Numbered from the stretch's first letter, positions 40,952-50,483 are shown. The stretch is DNA of 50,483 bases from Candidatus Planktophila sp. (GCA_024641555.1 JAHECV010000003.1:13143-63625); one strand, 5' to 3'. A program made the numbers and translations. The notes: generated by a model from the sequence alone, not told the origin.

Positions 40952-43021
40952 ATGGCAAAGAAAAAATTAGATGTTAAGAGTTCGCTAAAGAAGAAAACTT
41001 CTTCCAGTCAGAACGAAAAAAAACTTGCTAAGAAAGCACCGACGACTCGTGCTGGAAAGATTTTCCGCGGCCCGCTTTTCTGGATAGTTGTTGCGATCTT
41101 GGCAGTTTCAATTTTTGGTCAAATAACTAGCGCTGGCAATCGATATACCGAGATTGGTACGTCACAGGCGATTGATGCGATTTCTCAGTCCAAAGTTGAA
41201 TCAGCGGTTTTGGTTGATAAATCGCAGAAGATTCGCTTAATTCTCAAAGCCGGCAATCTGATCAAGGGTGCTAGCAAGGTAGAAGCCTCATATATCGCCC
41301 GCCAGGAGCCAACTCTGGTTGATGCTTTATCGGCAAACCCACCTGTAAAAGGTTGGAACGTCGATGTGCCATCACAATCATTATTTATCTCCTTCCTATT
41401 TTCTATCGCACCAATACTTTTAATTGGCTTCCTGTTCTTCTTCCTTATGAGTAATGCACAAGGTGGAAATCGCGTCTTCTCATTCGGTAAATCACGTGCC
41501 AAATTGCAAGAAACCGATGTTCCACAAAATACCTTCGCCGATGTGGCTGGCGCAGATGAAGCGATTGCCGAGCTTGAAGAGATTAAAGATTTTCTGGCCA
41601 ACCCACCTAAGTACGCGCTACTAGGAGCCAAGATTCCAAAGGGCGTACTTCTCTACGGTCCTCCCGGAACAGGAAAGACGCTTCTTGCTCGTGCAGTAGC
41701 AGGCGAAGCAAAAGTTCCGTTCTATTCAATCTCAGGTTCTGATTTCGTGGAAATGTTTGTTGGCGTTGGTGCGGCGCGCGTGCGTGATCTATTTGCACAA
41801 GCCAAAGCCAATGCGCCAGCAATTGTTTTCGTCGATGAAATTGATGCCGTAGGTCGTCAACGCGGTGCAGGAATGGGCGGCGGTCACGACGAGCGTGAAC
41901 AAACTCTTAACCAACTTCTTGTAGAGATGGATGGATTTGAAACTGGCGGTCAGGTTATTTTAATTGCGGCGACAAACCGTCCCGATGTTTTAGATCCTGC
42001 TCTACTTCGTCCAGGTCGCTTTGATCGCCAGATTGCAGTCGATCGCCCTGATCTAAAGGGACGCGAAGAAATTCTTAAGGTACATGCCAAGACCAAACCG
42101 CTCTCTGATGAAGTAGATCTAGTTACTTATGCCCGTCGTACCCCTGGATTTACCGGCGCCGATCTTGCAAATGTGCTCAACGAAGCAGCGCTGCTCGCGG
42201 CGCGAGAAGAGAAGAAAGTAATTTCAAATAGCCAGATCGATGAGGCAATTGACCGTGTAATGGCTGGTCCGCAGCGTAAATCAAGGATTATGTCCGATGA
42301 AGAACGTCGCGTAACGGCGTATCACGAGGCTGGTCATGCACTTGTTGCACATGCGCTGCCACATACTGATCCAGTTCATAAGATCACGATCATGCCGCGC
42401 GGTCGCGCACTTGGTTACACAATGGTTTTGCCAGATGATGACAAGTACTCAACAACTCGCAATCAATTATTAGACCAACTTGCTTACTCACTCGGAGGAC
42501 GCGCAGCTGAAGAGTTAATCTTCCACGACCCATCAACCGGTGCCTCTAACGATATTGAAAAGGCAACCGCCCTGGCGCGCGCGATGGTTACTCAATACGG
42601 AATGACCGAGACAATTGGCGCGATCAAACTTGGCACAGATTCATCTGAACCATTTATGGGGCGCGATTATGGCCACCAACGCGATTACTCCGAAAGCGTT
42701 GCAGCAACTGTGGATGCTGAAATTCGGAAGTTAATCGAAAATGCACATCAAGAGGCCTTCGATATTTTGGTAGAAAATCGCGCAACTCTCGATGCGATGG
42801 TTCTCGAGCTTCTTGAGAAAGAGACGCTTAATAAAGAAGAGATCGCGAAGATTTTCCAGAAAGTTAATTCTTGGCCACGTCGTCCAGCATGGACAGGATC
42901 TGCAACTCGCATACCTTCACAACAACCACCAGTTGATGTGCCCGAGCGAGTTGTAACCGAACCGGTAATCGAAAAAAAACCGTCACGTGTTCGAAAGACC
43001 ACAAAGAAAGATGAAGCTTAA
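40952..43021 (+). CDS. ftsH: ATP-dependent zinc metalloprotease FtsH
   Basis: 689 aa membrane AAA+ protease that degrades misfolded membrane proteins and selected regulators. A lysine-rich cytoplasmic head (residues 1-36) precedes helix 1 (about 42-60); the outer domain and helix 2 (about 145-166) follow. Walker A is GPPGTGKT (236-243), Walker [11 protein letters not shown] (291-300), the second region of homology LLRPGRFDR (351-359), and the zinc site HEAGH at 458-462. The charged C-terminal tail ([16 protein letters not shown]) is typical of actinobacterial forms. It starts 17 bases after hpt; folE follows its stop by two bases. Confidence 0.97.
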   Translation: MAKKKLDVKSSLKKKTSSSQNEKKLAKKAPTTRAGKIFRGPLFWIVVAILAVSIFGQITSAGNRYTEIGTSQAIDAISQSKVESAVLVDKSQKIRLILKAGNLIKGASKVEASYIARQEPTLVDALSANPPVKGWNVDVPSQSLFISFLFSIAPILLIGFLFFFLMSNAQGGNRVFSFGKSRAKLQETDVPQNTFADVAGADEAIAELEEIKDFLANPPKYALLGAKIPKGVLLYGPPGTGKTLLARAVAGEAKVPFYSISGSDFVEMFVGVGAARVRDLFAQAKANAPAIVFVDEIDAVGRQRGAGMGGGHDEREQTLNQLLVEMDGFETGGQVILIAATNRPDVLDPALLRPGRFDRQIAVDRPDLKGREEILKVHAKTKPLSDEVDLVTYARRTPGFTGADLANVLNEAALLAAREEKKVISNSQIDEAIDRVMAGPQRKSRIMSDEERRVTAYHEAGHALVAHALPHTDPVHKITIMPRGRALGYTMVLPDDDKYSTTRNQLLDQLAYSLGGRAAEELIFHDPSTGASNDIEKATALARAMVTQYGMTETIGAIKLGTDSSEPFMGRDYGHQRDYSESVAATVDAEIRKLIENAHQEAFDILVENRATLDAMVLELLEKETLNKEEIAKIFQKVNSWPRRPAWTGSATRIPSQQPPVDVPERVVTEPVIEKKPSRVRKTTKKDEA

Positions 43022-43023
43022 GC

Positions 43024-43635
43024 GTGAACGATGTAACACCGGTATCAATGGGTCCAGAAGATGGGCGGGCACAGCACCCATACGATGAGGCGCGTGCAAC
43101 GGCTGCGGTTCGCGAACTTCTACTTGCACTTGGCGAAGATCCAGATCGTGAAGGCCTGAAAGAGACACCGGCCCGCGTAGCGCGCGCTTTTAAAGAGAAC
43201 TTTGAGGGCCTCTGGAAATCGCCAGAAGATGTATTAACAACAACCTTTGATATCGGCCATGAAGAGCTTGTAATAATTCGAGATATCGAAGTCTTTTCAC
43301 ACTGCGAACATCACCTAACTCCTTTTCATGGCGTGGCGCATGTTGGATATATCCCCAGAGGCAAGATCACTGGGCTCTCTAAAGTTGCTCGTCTAGTTGA
43401 TTTATTTGCTCGACGTCCGCAGGTTCAGGAGCGGCTGACAACGCAAATTGCCGATGCGATGGTTAACATCCTTAATCCCATGGGAGTAATTGTCATCGTT
43501 GATTGCGAACATTTATGTATGTCCATGCGCGGTGTGCGTAAATCTCAAGCTCGCACAACTACCAGCGCCGTTCGCGGAGTATTGCGCGATCCAGCAACGC
43601 GTGCTGAAGCGATTAGTCTCATAACTAACCGATAA
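43024..43635 (+). CDS. folE: GTP cyclohydrolase I
   Basis: 203 aa. It converts GTP to dihydroneopterin triphosphate, opening folate synthesis. Zinc ligands are C94 and H97 in [13 protein letters not shown] and C165 in [30 protein letters not shown] and [12 protein letters not shown] are also characteristic. The GTG at 43024 follows the ftsH stop by two bases, so no separate promoter is present and translation is coupled to ftsH. folP, folB and folK follow in pathway order. Confidence 0.97.
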   Translation: MNDVTPVSMGPEDGRAQHPYDEARATAAVRELLLALGEDPDREGLKETPARVARAFKENFEGLWKSPEDVLTTTFDIGHEELVIIRDIEVFSHCEHHLTPFHGVAHVGYIPRGKITGLSKVARLVDLFARRPQVQERLTTQIADAMVNILNPMGVIVIVDCEHLCMSMRGVRKSQARTTTSAVRGVLRDPATRAEAISLITNR

Positions 43636-43650
43636 TAAAATCGGATTATC

Positions 43651-44412
43651 ATGAAAGTAATGGGCATTTTAAATGTCACGCCAGATTCATTTGCAGATGG
43701 CGGCAAGCATGACACCTATGAAAAGGCAGTTAATCGCGGCCTAGAAATGATCGCTGAAGGCGTCGATATTATCGATATAGGTGGAGAATCTACGCGCCCT
43801 GGTGCTGATCGAGTTTCCGCGAAAGAAGAACAAAGACGTGTTTTACCAGTGATAAAAAAACTTTCACAAACTGGAATTCCAATCAGCATAGATACGATGC
43901 GTGCCGAAACGGCAGTCCTGGCTATTGAAGCGGGCGCCAGCATCGTTAACGATGTGAGCGGCGGAATCGCGGACGACTTCATGCACGAAAGCGTTGCGGA
44001 AATGGGTTGTCCATACATTTTGATGCATTGGCGTGGTCACTCTAAAGATATGAATTCACGCGCTGTTTATGGCGATGTTGTTAATGAAGTCATAACTGAG
44101 ATGCAACTACAGATAGATCTAGCGCTAAGAGCCGGAATCGCCCGAAATAACTTGATAATTGATCCAGGTCTTGGCTTTGCCAAAGCAGCCGAAGATAATT
44201 GGGAAATCCTGCGACATTTAGATGAACTAACCAATCTCGGTTTTCCGGTTTTGATTGGCGGATCACGCAAACGTTTCCTCGGAGGGGACACTCCTGATGA
44301 GCGTGAAGAAGCGACAATTGCGCTAACCAAATCTTTACTTGATAAAAGTATCTGGGCAGTTAGAGTTCATAGCGTGAAACCACATAAGGATTTAGTTGTA
44401 AACCATGGCTGA
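43651..44412 (+). CDS. folP: Dihydropteroate synthase
   Basis: 253 aa, slightly compact. It joins p-aminobenzoate to dihydropterin pyrophosphate. The start ATG at 43651 gives MGILNVTPDSFADGG, the first pterin-binding motif, and IDIGGESTRPGAD is the second. ISIDTMRAETAVLA, IVNDVSGG and the C-terminal RVHSVKPHKD are present. A -10-like TAAAAT is at 43636-43641, nine bases before ATG, so this gene might also be transcribed on its own. It overlaps folB by eight bases. Confidence 0.96.
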   Translation: MKVMGILNVTPDSFADGGKHDTYEKAVNRGLEMIAEGVDIIDIGGESTRPGADRVSAKEEQRRVLPVIKKLSQTGIPISIDTMRAETAVLAIEAGASIVNDVSGGIADDFMHESVAEMGCPYILMHWRGHSKDMNSRAVYGDVVNEVITEMQLQIDLALRAGIARNNLIIDPGLGFAKAAEDNWEILRHLDELTNLGFPVLIGGSRKRFLGGDTPDEREEATIALTKSLLDKSIWAVRVHSVKPHKDLVVNHG

Positions 44413-44761
44413 TTCAATTCGAATTATCGGAATCAAAGGTTTTGGCTATCACGGAGTTTTTGAAGCCGAACGCGCCAATGGTCAAGATTTTATTGTCGAT
44501 GTTGAAATCCAGGTTGACTTATCACCTGCCAGCCTTAGTGATGATGTGAAAGACACAATTAACTATGCCGAAGTCACCGCGTTGGTTGTTGAAGAGATAA
44601 CAACGAATCCAGTATCACTCATAGAAAAATTGGCAGGACGTATTGCAGAGAGAATTAAAAATACTTTCACCCAAGCTTCATATGTCTCCGTTACGGTACA
44701 TAAGCCTCAGGCACCGGTAGAGGCAGAAGTAAAAGATATCTCGGTAACTATTTCACGATGA
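44405..44761 (+). CDS. folB: Dihydroneopterin aldolase
   Basis: 118 aa, normal length for this aldolase, which makes hydroxymethyl-dihydropterin. Seen: IRIIGIKGFGYHGVFEAERANGQ with the active-site glutamate, DTINYAEVTALVVE, SLIEKLAGRIAERI and a C-terminal VTVHKPQAPVEAEV with the catalytic lysine. The start overlaps folP by eight bases and the stop overlaps the folK start (ATGA), so translational coupling is likely. Confidence 0.95.
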   Translation: MADSIRIIGIKGFGYHGVFEAERANGQDFIVDVEIQVDLSPASLSDDVKDTINYAEVTALVVEEITTNPVSLIEKLAGRIAERIKNTFTQASYVSVTVHKPQAPVEAEVKDISVTISR

Positions 44762-45204
44762 AAGCGGTTATCGCACTCGGTGCCAATATTGGTGATCCAA
44801 AAGCTCAAATGGATTTAGCGATCGCGATGTTACGCGAAGCTACTGAAGTTACTTTAGTTTCAGATTATTTCTCCACGAAGCCAGTTAGCGAAATTGTGCA
44901 GCCCGATTATTTAAATGCAGTATGTATTGCGGAAAGTGAACTTCCAGCACTTGATCTACTTTCACTTCTCCATGGCATTGAAAAAGCGCTGGGCCGAGAA
45001 CGCGTGGAAAAATGGGGACCACGCACGATTGATTTAGATCTAATTCAATATGGATCGCTTCTAAGTTCAGCAGATGAGTTGACTCTGCCGCATCCACGTG
45101 CGCATGAAAGACGCTTTGTTCTAGAACCTTGGATATCAATTGATCCAGAGGCGATTTTGCTTACTCACGGCAAGATTTCTGAGCTTTTGGCGCAATTGCC
45201 TTAA
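44758..45204 (+). CDS. folK: Hydroxymethyldihydropterin pyrophosphokinase
   Basis: 148 aa, short for the family. It adds pyrophosphate to the pterin alcohol for folP. Seen: AVIALGANIGDPKAQMDLAI at the start, and the signature RVEKWGPRTIDLDLIQYG with two magnesium-binding aspartates, then LPHPRAHERRFVLEPW. It overlaps folB by four bases. In mycobacteria three more genes lie between folK and panC; here panC follows after 56 bases. Confidence 0.95.
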   Translation: MKAVIALGANIGDPKAQMDLAIAMLREATEVTLVSDYFSTKPVSEIVQPDYLNAVCIAESELPALDLLSLLHGIEKALGRERVEKWGPRTIDLDLIQYGSLLSSADELTLPHPRAHERRFVLEPWISIDPEAILLTHGKISELLAQLP

Positions 45205-45260
45205 AGCCTTAAACTTAACTACATCACCGCCCGGTACCTGAAAGGACTGGAGCCAAGATC

Positions 45261-46070
45261 ATGGAAATAGTCACAAGTTCAACCGAACTCGCTGCCGGCT
45301 GCGCATTTGTTCCGACCATGGGTGCACTTCATGCAGGCCATGCCTCACTTTTTAAAATTGCGCGTAGCAAATCAGAGTTTGTAGTTGCCAGCATCTTTGT
45401 CAATCCGCTGCAATTTGAGAATTCAGATGATTTAGCAAAATATCCAAGTACACCAAAACGCGACATAGAAGTGGCTGCCGAAGCAGGCGTTACCCATCTT
45501 TGGTTACCTAGTTATGAAGAAATTTATCCTGAAGGTTTTTCTCGCCTTTCCGCTGGAACTCTCGGAGATATATATGAAGGCAGAAATCGACCTGGACACT
45601 TTGATGGTGTTGTAACCGTTGTCGCAAAGTTGTTTGAATTAGCCAGACCAAAGATTGCAATCTTTGGAGAGAAAGATTTTCAACAGTTGGCTTTAATCAG
45701 GAAATTAATCTCCGATTTAAATTCAGATGTCGAGATTGTTGCTGCTCCTACTGTCCGCGAAGCTGACGGATTAGCGATGTCTTCCCGTAATGTGCGTTTA
45801 GATGTAGACGCTCGAGAACAGGCGCAAGTTTTGTATCGCGCGCTAAATGCAGCAGGGCAATCAATGGATTTGAGATCGGCAAGAGAAACTTTGCACTCTG
45901 TTGTCCACTCCCAAACGGGCTTTGAATTGGATTACGCAGAGATTATCGATGAGGTTGATTTTTCAAGAGCGGTCGAGGAAACCAAAAACAAGCGTGCGAT
46001 CATCGCCGGTTGGCTAAATGGGGTGCGTTTGATCGACAATATGGAGATGAAGTTAGGAGCCACGCGATGA
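45261..46070 (+). CDS. panC: Pantothenate synthetase
   Basis: 269 aa. It joins pantoate and beta-alanine with ATP to give pantothenate, the CoA precursor. The HIGH-like motif is FVPTMGALHAGHASL (15-29); VFVNPLQF-type residues appear as SIFVNPLQFENSDD, and IFGEKDFQQL and VREADGLAMSSRN complete the active site. The N-terminus is about ten residues shorter than E. coli PanC. GGACTGGAG at 45244-45252 lies before the ATG. panB and panD are not in this window. Its stop overlaps nadB (ATGA). Confidence 0.96.
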   Translation: MEIVTSSTELAAGCAFVPTMGALHAGHASLFKIARSKSEFVVASIFVNPLQFENSDDLAKYPSTPKRDIEVAAEAGVTHLWLPSYEEIYPEGFSRLSAGTLGDIYEGRNRPGHFDGVVTVVAKLFELARPKIAIFGEKDFQQLALIRKLISDLNSDVEIVAAPTVREADGLAMSSRNVRLDVDAREQAQVLYRALNAAGQSMDLRSARETLHSVVHSQTGFELDYAEIIDEVDFSRAVEETKNKRAIIAGWLNGVRLIDNMEMKLGATR

Positions 46071-47677
46071 AGTTGTTAGCGCCTGCTCCCGGATGGACCG
46101 CCCAAGCAGATGTAATTGTTGTTGGCTCTGGAATCGCTGGATTAACTACGGCTCTGCAAGCGCGTACTTATGGTTTGTCGGTGTTAATCGTTACCAAGTC
46201 ACGGGTCGATGAAGGCTCTACCAAATGGGCACAGGGCGGCATCGCTGCGGCACTTGGTCCAGGAGATACCCCCGATCAACATTTGAAAGACACTTTGGTT
46301 GCGGGCGCTGATTTATGCGATGAAGAAGCGGTTCGTGTTCTAGTTACGGAAGGCCCAGAAGCGGTTCGTAAATTAATCGAGCGCGGTGCAATCTTTGACA
46401 CCGAAGAAAGTGGCGAAATTTCACTGACGCGTGAAGGTGGACACCTTCGCAATCGCATCTTGCATGCAGGTGGCGATGCAACCGGCGCCGAAGTTTCGCG
46501 GGCACTTCTTGCGGCAGTTCACGATGATCCGGAAATTGAAGTTGTAGAACACGCACTTGTGTTAGATGCGATTAAAGATGCTAATGGTTCGGTTTGCGGA
46601 GTTACCTTGCACGTAATCGGTGCAGGTAGCCGCGATGGCGTTGGTCGTGCACTCGGCAAGGCAGTTGTTCTTGCAACCGGTGGACTCGGACAAGTTTTTG
46701 CGCAGACAACTAATCCATCAGTATCAACTGGAGATGGCGTTGCTCTAGCACTTCGTGCTGGTGCAAAAGTTGCCGATGTGGAATTTATCCAATTCCATCC
46801 CACCGTCTTATGGCTCGGCGACAACACGCAAGGTCAACAACCTTTAATTAGCGAAGCGGTTCGTGGTGAGGGCGCTTATTTACTTAACGACGCTGGCGAA
46901 CGATTTATGGTTGCCGAACATGAGCTCGCTGAACTTGCACCACGCGATGTCGTTGCAATCGCCTCTATGCGTACTATAAATAAGACGGGTGCACATCATG
47001 TTTGGTTAGATGTTCGCCACTTAACAGGATTTGAAACGCGTTTTCCAACAATTTACGCCTCTTGTATCGCGCACGGAATTAATCCTGCAAAAGATTTGAT
47101 TCCGGTTGCTCCCGCATCGCACTACGCTTCTGGGGGAGTACGCGTAGATTTAAATGGCCGCACCAGCGTAAAAGGACTCTATGCCTGCGGTGAAACTGCT
47201 TGTTCTGGCGTCCATGGCGCCAACCGTTTAGCTTCAAACTCACTTCTTGAAGGACTTGTTTTCAGTGCGCGCATCGCGGCAGATATTGCCAGCAACCTGC
47301 CCGAACATAGCGAACCGATTGAAAACAATTCGGAAAGCGTTTTACTTGATCCAGATACTCGCCACGAGTTGCAATTAAGCATGAGCCGCGGTGCGGGCGT
47401 GCTGCGATCATCGGATTCGTTGTTACAGACAAGCGCAGATTTAACTCGCATTCAGGATCGCACCAGCGATAAACCATGTGTTGAAGCGTGGGAGACAACC
47501 AATCTCTTCCAACTTGCTCAAGCAATTCTCAAGGCTGCGCTAATCCGCCAAGAAACGCGCGGCTCGCATTGGCGTGAAGATTTTCCAAATACCGAGAGCA
47601 ATTGGCGAAAGCGCATTGTGCAGCAACTCGATACGCAGGGGAATTGGACTACCAGTTATCAGGAGGTCGGAAAATAA
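46067..47677 (+). CDS. nadB: L-aspartate oxidase
   Basis: 536 aa FAD enzyme that oxidises aspartate to iminoaspartate for quinolinate and NAD synthesis. The open frame begins earlier, but the ATG at 46067 overlaps the panC stop (ATGA) and gives a normal N-terminus. Dinucleotide-binding motif VIVVGSGIAGLTTALQA near 18-34; family motifs STKWAQGGIAAALG, EFIQFHPTVL, EAVRGEGAYLLN and GLYACGETACSGVHGANRL. The partner nadA is absent from this window. nadC overlaps by one base. Confidence 0.96.
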   Translation: MKLLAPAPGWTAQADVIVVGSGIAGLTTALQARTYGLSVLIVTKSRVDEGSTKWAQGGIAAALGPGDTPDQHLKDTLVAGADLCDEEAVRVLVTEGPEAVRKLIERGAIFDTEESGEISLTREGGHLRNRILHAGGDATGAEVSRALLAAVHDDPEIEVVEHALVLDAIKDANGSVCGVTLHVIGAGSRDGVGRALGKAVVLATGGLGQVFAQTTNPSVSTGDGVALALRAGAKVADVEFIQFHPTVLWLGDNTQGQQPLISEAVRGEGAYLLNDAGERFMVAEHELAELAPRDVVAIASMRTINKTGAHHVWLDVRHLTGFETRFPTIYASCIAHGINPAKDLIPVAPASHYASGGVRVDLNGRTSVKGLYACGETACSGVHGANRLASNSLLEGLVFSARIAADIASNLPEHSEPIENNSESVLLDPDTRHELQLSMSRGAGVLRSSDSLLQTSADLTRIQDRTSDKPCVEAWETTNLFQLAQAILKAALIRQETRGSHWREDFPNTESNWRKRIVQQLDTQGNWTTSYQEVGK

Positions 47678-48513
47678 TGGCTCTCTCAAATTCTGATATG
47701 GAATTGATCAAGGCTGCTTTGGCTGAAGATTTAGCTGGCGGTGAAGATATAACTTCAGTTGCAACGATTGACTCATCCGCGACAGCCAAAGCCGATTTCA
47801 CTGCGCGAAAGAACGGGGTGATTGCCGGTATCGAAGTCGCCGAAGCGGTTCTGCGAGAAGTTGGACTTACCGAAATAACAAGAGTTAAGAGCGATGGTGA
47901 TAACGTAAAAGCTGGTGAAGTTTTGCTCAGCGTTTATGGAAACACTCGTGCGATTTTATTGGCCGAGCGCACCGCACTGAATTTCTTTTGCCACTTAAGT
48001 GGAGTTGCGACATTAACTCGCGCTTGGGTTAATGAAGTCAGCGGTACCAAATGTCAGGTACGTGATACACGGAAAACAACTCCAGGAATGCGTGTTTTAG
48101 AAAAATACGCGGTGCGTATGGGTGGTGGAACCAACCACCGCATGACGCTTAGCGATGCCGCGCTCATTAAAGATAATCACATAGCCGCAGCCGGCGGAGT
48201 CATTGCAGCTTTCGCCAAAGTGCGCGCTTTGTACGTGGATTCAGAGATCGAAATCGAGGTAGATACGCTTGATCAGTTGCGAGATGTCTTACCCCAAAAA
48301 CCTGATTTGGTTCTGCTCGACAATATGAGCCCTGCGCAATGTAAAGAAGCGGTGGCGCTAGTTAACGGAGCATGCAAACTTGAAGCATCCGGCGGAATCT
48401 CAATAGATAATGCGCGCGCGTATGCCGAAAGCGGAGTTGATTACATTGCAATTGGTGCGCTAACCCATTCCGCACCAGTTTTTGATATTGGCCTAGATCT
48501 GAGAGCGGAGTAG
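47677..48513 (+). CDS. nadC: Nicotinate-nucleotide pyrophosphorylase (QPRTase)
   Basis: 278 aa. It converts quinolinate and PRPP to nicotinate mononucleotide. The frame extends upstream into nadB, but the ATG at 47677 has AGGAGG 10 bases upstream and overlaps the nadB stop (TAATG). Seen: EDLAGGEDITSVATIDSSA, FTARKNGVIAGIEVAE, AERTALNFFCHLSGVAT and DTRKTTPGMRVLEKYAVRMG, the quinolinate-binding segment. It lies between nadB and coaX, as in Streptomyces. Confidence 0.96.
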   Translation: MALSNSDMELIKAALAEDLAGGEDITSVATIDSSATAKADFTARKNGVIAGIEVAEAVLREVGLTEITRVKSDGDNVKAGEVLLSVYGNTRAILLAERTALNFFCHLSGVATLTRAWVNEVSGTKCQVRDTRKTTPGMRVLEKYAVRMGGGTNHRMTLSDAALIKDNHIAAAGGVIAAFAKVRALYVDSEIEIEVDTLDQLRDVLPQKPDLVLLDNMSPAQCKEAVALVNGACKLEASGGISIDNARAYAESGVDYIAIGALTHSAPVFDIGLDLRAE

Positions 48514-48515
48514 TT

Positions 48516-49280
48516 ATGTTGTTAACTGTTGATGTTGGAAATACCAATACCGTCTTAGGAATTTTTGATGGTGAAGAACTAGTACGTTCTTGGCGCGTTA
48601 AGACTGACCCACGCACAACCGCCGATGAACTCTGGCTGCAATTCCATGCGCTAGTTGCAGATTACGACGTAACTGGGCTTTCGATTTGCTCAACAGTGCC
48701 CGCAACTTTGCGCGAACTTCGCACAATGATTGCATCATATTTTTCAAAGATTCCAACGACCATTGTTGAACCCGGCACTAAGACGGGCGTTCCATTATTG
48801 GTTGATAATCCAAAAGAGATTGGCGCAGATCGCATCGTTAATACTTTGGCGGCACATGCACTTTATGGCGGACCTGCAATAGTTGTCGATTTTGGAACTT
48901 CTACAAATCTCGATGTGGTTTCCCCAAAAGGCGAATTCCTTGGAGGCGCGCTAGCCCCTGGTATCGAAATCTCTGTTGATGCACTCGCTGCGCGCGCTGC
49001 ACAATTACGTAAAGTTGAATTGATTCGTCCAAAGAGCGTGATTGGTAAGAACACAGTTGAAGCGTTGCAATCCGGAACCATCTTTGGATTTGCTGGCCAA
49101 GTAGATGGTTTGGTCGATCGAATCACCGCGGAATTAGCCGAGAGCTATGACCAATCACCAACAGTTATCGCCACCGGCGGTCTGGCACCATTGATAATTG
49201 GCGTTGCTGAAACTATCGATGAGCATGAGCCTGATCTCACGCTAATCGGCCTGCGCCTGATCCACGAGCGAAATATCTAA
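48516..49280 (+). CDS. coaX: Type III pantothenate kinase
   Basis: 254 aa. It phosphorylates pantothenate, the first step from pantothenate to CoA, and is not feedback-inhibited by CoA, unlike CoaA. The ASKHA phosphate loop DVGNTNTVLGIF is at 5-16; GADRIVNTLAAHALYGG and VDFGTSTNLDVV, GGALAPGIEIS and ATGGLAPLI are further motifs. It starts two bases after nadC and works on the panC product, so pathway genes are linked. lysS follows after 19 bases. Confidence 0.96.
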   Translation: MLLTVDVGNTNTVLGIFDGEELVRSWRVKTDPRTTADELWLQFHALVADYDVTGLSICSTVPATLRELRTMIASYFSKIPTTIVEPGTKTGVPLLVDNPKEIGADRIVNTLAAHALYGGPAIVVDFGTSTNLDVVSPKGEFLGGALAPGIEISVDALAARAAQLRKVELIRPKSVIGKNTVEALQSGTIFGFAGQVDGLVDRITAELAESYDQSPTVIATGGLAPLIIGVAETIDEHEPDLTLIGLRLIHERNI

Positions 49281-49284
49281 TAGG

Positions 49285-49290
49285 TAGACT
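49285..49290 (+). promoter_or_regulatory. Possible -10 before lysS
   Basis: TAGACT at 49285-49290 with nine bases to the ATG at 49300. The distance is slightly longer than at the strict leaderless genes, so a leader of two or three bases would be expected. Confidence 0.35.
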
Positions 49291-49299
49291 CTCGCCATT

Positions 49300-50483
49300 A
49301 TGAGTAACGAACCTCAAGCGCCAGTAGAAGATGATCTGCCAGAACAGCTGCGTATCCGCCGGGAAAAGCGCGCTGGCTTAATCGAACGCGGCGTTGAGCC
49401 ATACCCAGTCTCCGTTGCTCGCACATCTTCACTCGCTGAAATTCGTAAGAAGTATGCCGACCTGGAAATCGATAAGACCACTGGCGATATCCAAAGCCTC
49501 ACGGGTCGCGTTATTTTTAAGCGAGACACTGGCAAACTTTGTTTCGCAACCTTGCGCGAAGGTGATGGCACCGAACTTCAAGCGATGCTTTCGCTAGATA
49601 AAGTCGGGCAAGAAGTCTTAGATTCATGGAAGAGTGATATCGACCTTGGAGATATCGTCAGCGTAACTGGCGAAATTATTACCTCAAAGCGCGGTGAACT
49701 TTCCATTTTGGCTAATTCATATGCGATGGCGGCTAAGTCGCTTCGCCCACTGCCAAATGACCACAAGCCAATGTCTGAAGAAACGCGTGTTCGCATGCGT
49801 TATGTAGATCTAATTGTTCGCGATGAAGCTCGCTCAAATGCGCGTCTACGTCCTGCAGTTATGAAATCGCTCCGCGAGACATTTAGCGCGCAGGACTTTA
49901 TTGAAGTTGAAACTCCAATGTTGCAGGTTATGCATGGTGGAGCTGCGGCGCGCCCATTTAAATCTTTCTCAAATGCGTACGATATGGATCTCTTCTTGCG
50001 CATTGCTCCCGAACTTTTCCTTAAACGTTGCGTAGTTGGCGGCATTGAACGCGTATTTGAAATTAACCGTAATTTCCGCAATGAAGGCGCCGACTCTTCA
50101 CACTCACCAGAGTTTGCGATGATCGAGAGCTATCAGGCATATGGTGATTGGCGTTCGATCGCAGATTTAACTCGCGCTCTGGTTCAAAATGCAGCAATGG
50201 CAATTGCAGGTTCGCATGTAGTTACTCATCACGATGGGCGACAAGCAGATCTGGGTGGACAATGGAAAGAGATTTCTCTCTACGACGCAATTTCACAAGG
50301 CGTTGGCGAAACCGTTACGGCGCTTACTCCGATCGAGGATTTAAAGAAAATCGCCACCAAACTCGGCATGAAGATTGATCCAAAGTGGATTACCGGCAAA
50401 TTAGCCGAAGAGATCTTTGAGCACGTGGCAAAAGATCAATTAATTGAGCCTACATTTGTTATGGGATTCCCAGTTGATACATC
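49300..50483 (+). CDS. lysS: Lysyl-tRNA synthetase, class II (5' part)
   Basis: The gene runs off the end of the window; about 394 residues are present of roughly 500. It charges tRNA-Lys. The anticodon-binding OB domain is at about 60-150 (SLTGRVIFKRDTGKLCFATL, LGDIVSVTGEI). Class II motif 1 includes MRYVDLIVRDEARSNARL to FIEVETPML. Motif 2 is FEINRNFRNEGADSSHSPEF. GGAAARPFKSFSNAYDMDLF and RIAPELFLKR are typical of LysS. Motif 3 would lie beyond the window. coaX-lysS is the usual actinobacterial order. Confidence 0.95.
   Translation, partial: MSNEPQAPVEDDLPEQLRIRREKRAGLIERGVEPYPVSVARTSSLAEIRKKYADLEIDKTTGDIQSLTGRVIFKRDTGKLCFATLREGDGTELQAMLSLDKVGQEVLDSWKSDIDLGDIVSVTGEIITSKRGELSILANSYAMAAKSLRPLPNDHKPMSEETRVRMRYVDLIVRDEARSNARLRPAVMKSLRETFSAQDFIEVETPMLQVMHGGAAARPFKSFSNAYDMDLFLRIAPELFLKRCVVGGIERVFEINRNFRNEGADSSHSPEFAMIESYQAYGDWRSIADLTRALVQNAAMAIAGSHVVTHHDGRQADLGGQWKEISLYDAISQGVGETVTALTPIEDLKKIATKLGMKIDPKWITGKLAEEIFEHVAKDQLIEPTFVMGFPVDT

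Overview
The window reads as a core-genome segment of a streamlined, fairly AT-leaning actinobacterium. The best guess is a free-living aquatic lineage of the acI/Nanopelagicales type; this is inferred from gene content and compactness, not from a marker gene. Actinobacterial hallmarks are a BldC-type regulator, a GlxR/Crp-like regulator divergent from nth, the order purL / sterol-carrier-like gene / purF / purM / DUF3073, and the order ftsH-folE-folP-folB-folK-panC-nadB-nadC-coaX-lysS. Spacers are very short, many genes overlap by 1-4 bases, and no insertion sequence, phage gene or CRISPR array is visible.

Layout. 1-5511: YqeY-like protein, a 50-aa DUF4177-like protein, RidA, Crp-family regulator (minus), nth, thioredoxin-like lipoprotein, CvpA-like membrane protein and acetyl-CoA synthetase (minus). 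5512-5878: gene-poor stretch with a predicted 32-aa hydrophobic peptide and an intrinsic terminator. 5879-18007: fructose-bisphosphate aldolase, then a purine run purA-purD-purB-purC-purS-purQ-purL-SCP-like-purF-purM-DUF3073. 18031-20712: conserved unknown protein, bldC, a WecA-type glycosyl-phosphate transferase, DUF5302-like and DUF167 proteins. 20729-21084: tRNA-Phe, tRNA-Asp and tRNA-Glu on the minus strand. 21183-25147: SIMPL-domain protein, GT4 glycosyltransferase, TsaC/Sua5, tRNA-Lys, EamA transporter. 25144-33702: nickel/cobalt permease with a Nur-like operator, secreted dimethylformamidase-like protein, TPR protein, tyrosine phosphatase, MFS transporter, TrmH-type methyltransferase, small membrane protein, PBP4-type carboxypeptidase, beta-propeller protein. 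33721-39375: membrane-anchored His/acid-rich protein, heme o synthase, MetZ, an ABC transporter pair, NlpC/P60 hydrolase. 39385-50483: tilS-hpt-ftsH, folate genes, panC-nadB-nadC-coaX and the 5' part of lysS, cut by the window edge.

Functionally the window is dominated by de novo purine synthesis and salvage, folate, NAD and CoA precursor synthesis, plus envelope and peptidoglycan functions.

The most striking non-coding pattern concerns start codons. Many genes that begin a transcription unit have a TAnnnT-like hexamer exactly 6-7 bases before the start codon and no Shine-Dalgarno sequence, as expected for leaderless mRNAs. Genes inside operons instead carry normal ribosome binding sites. 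At crp/nth the -10 elements of two divergent leaderless genes are the same seven bases read on both strands. At 24240 a tRNA-Lys ends one base before a start codon, so tRNA processing itself should create a near-leaderless mRNA. A palindrome at 26355-26371 upstream of the nickel permease matches the published Streptomyces Nur box closely.
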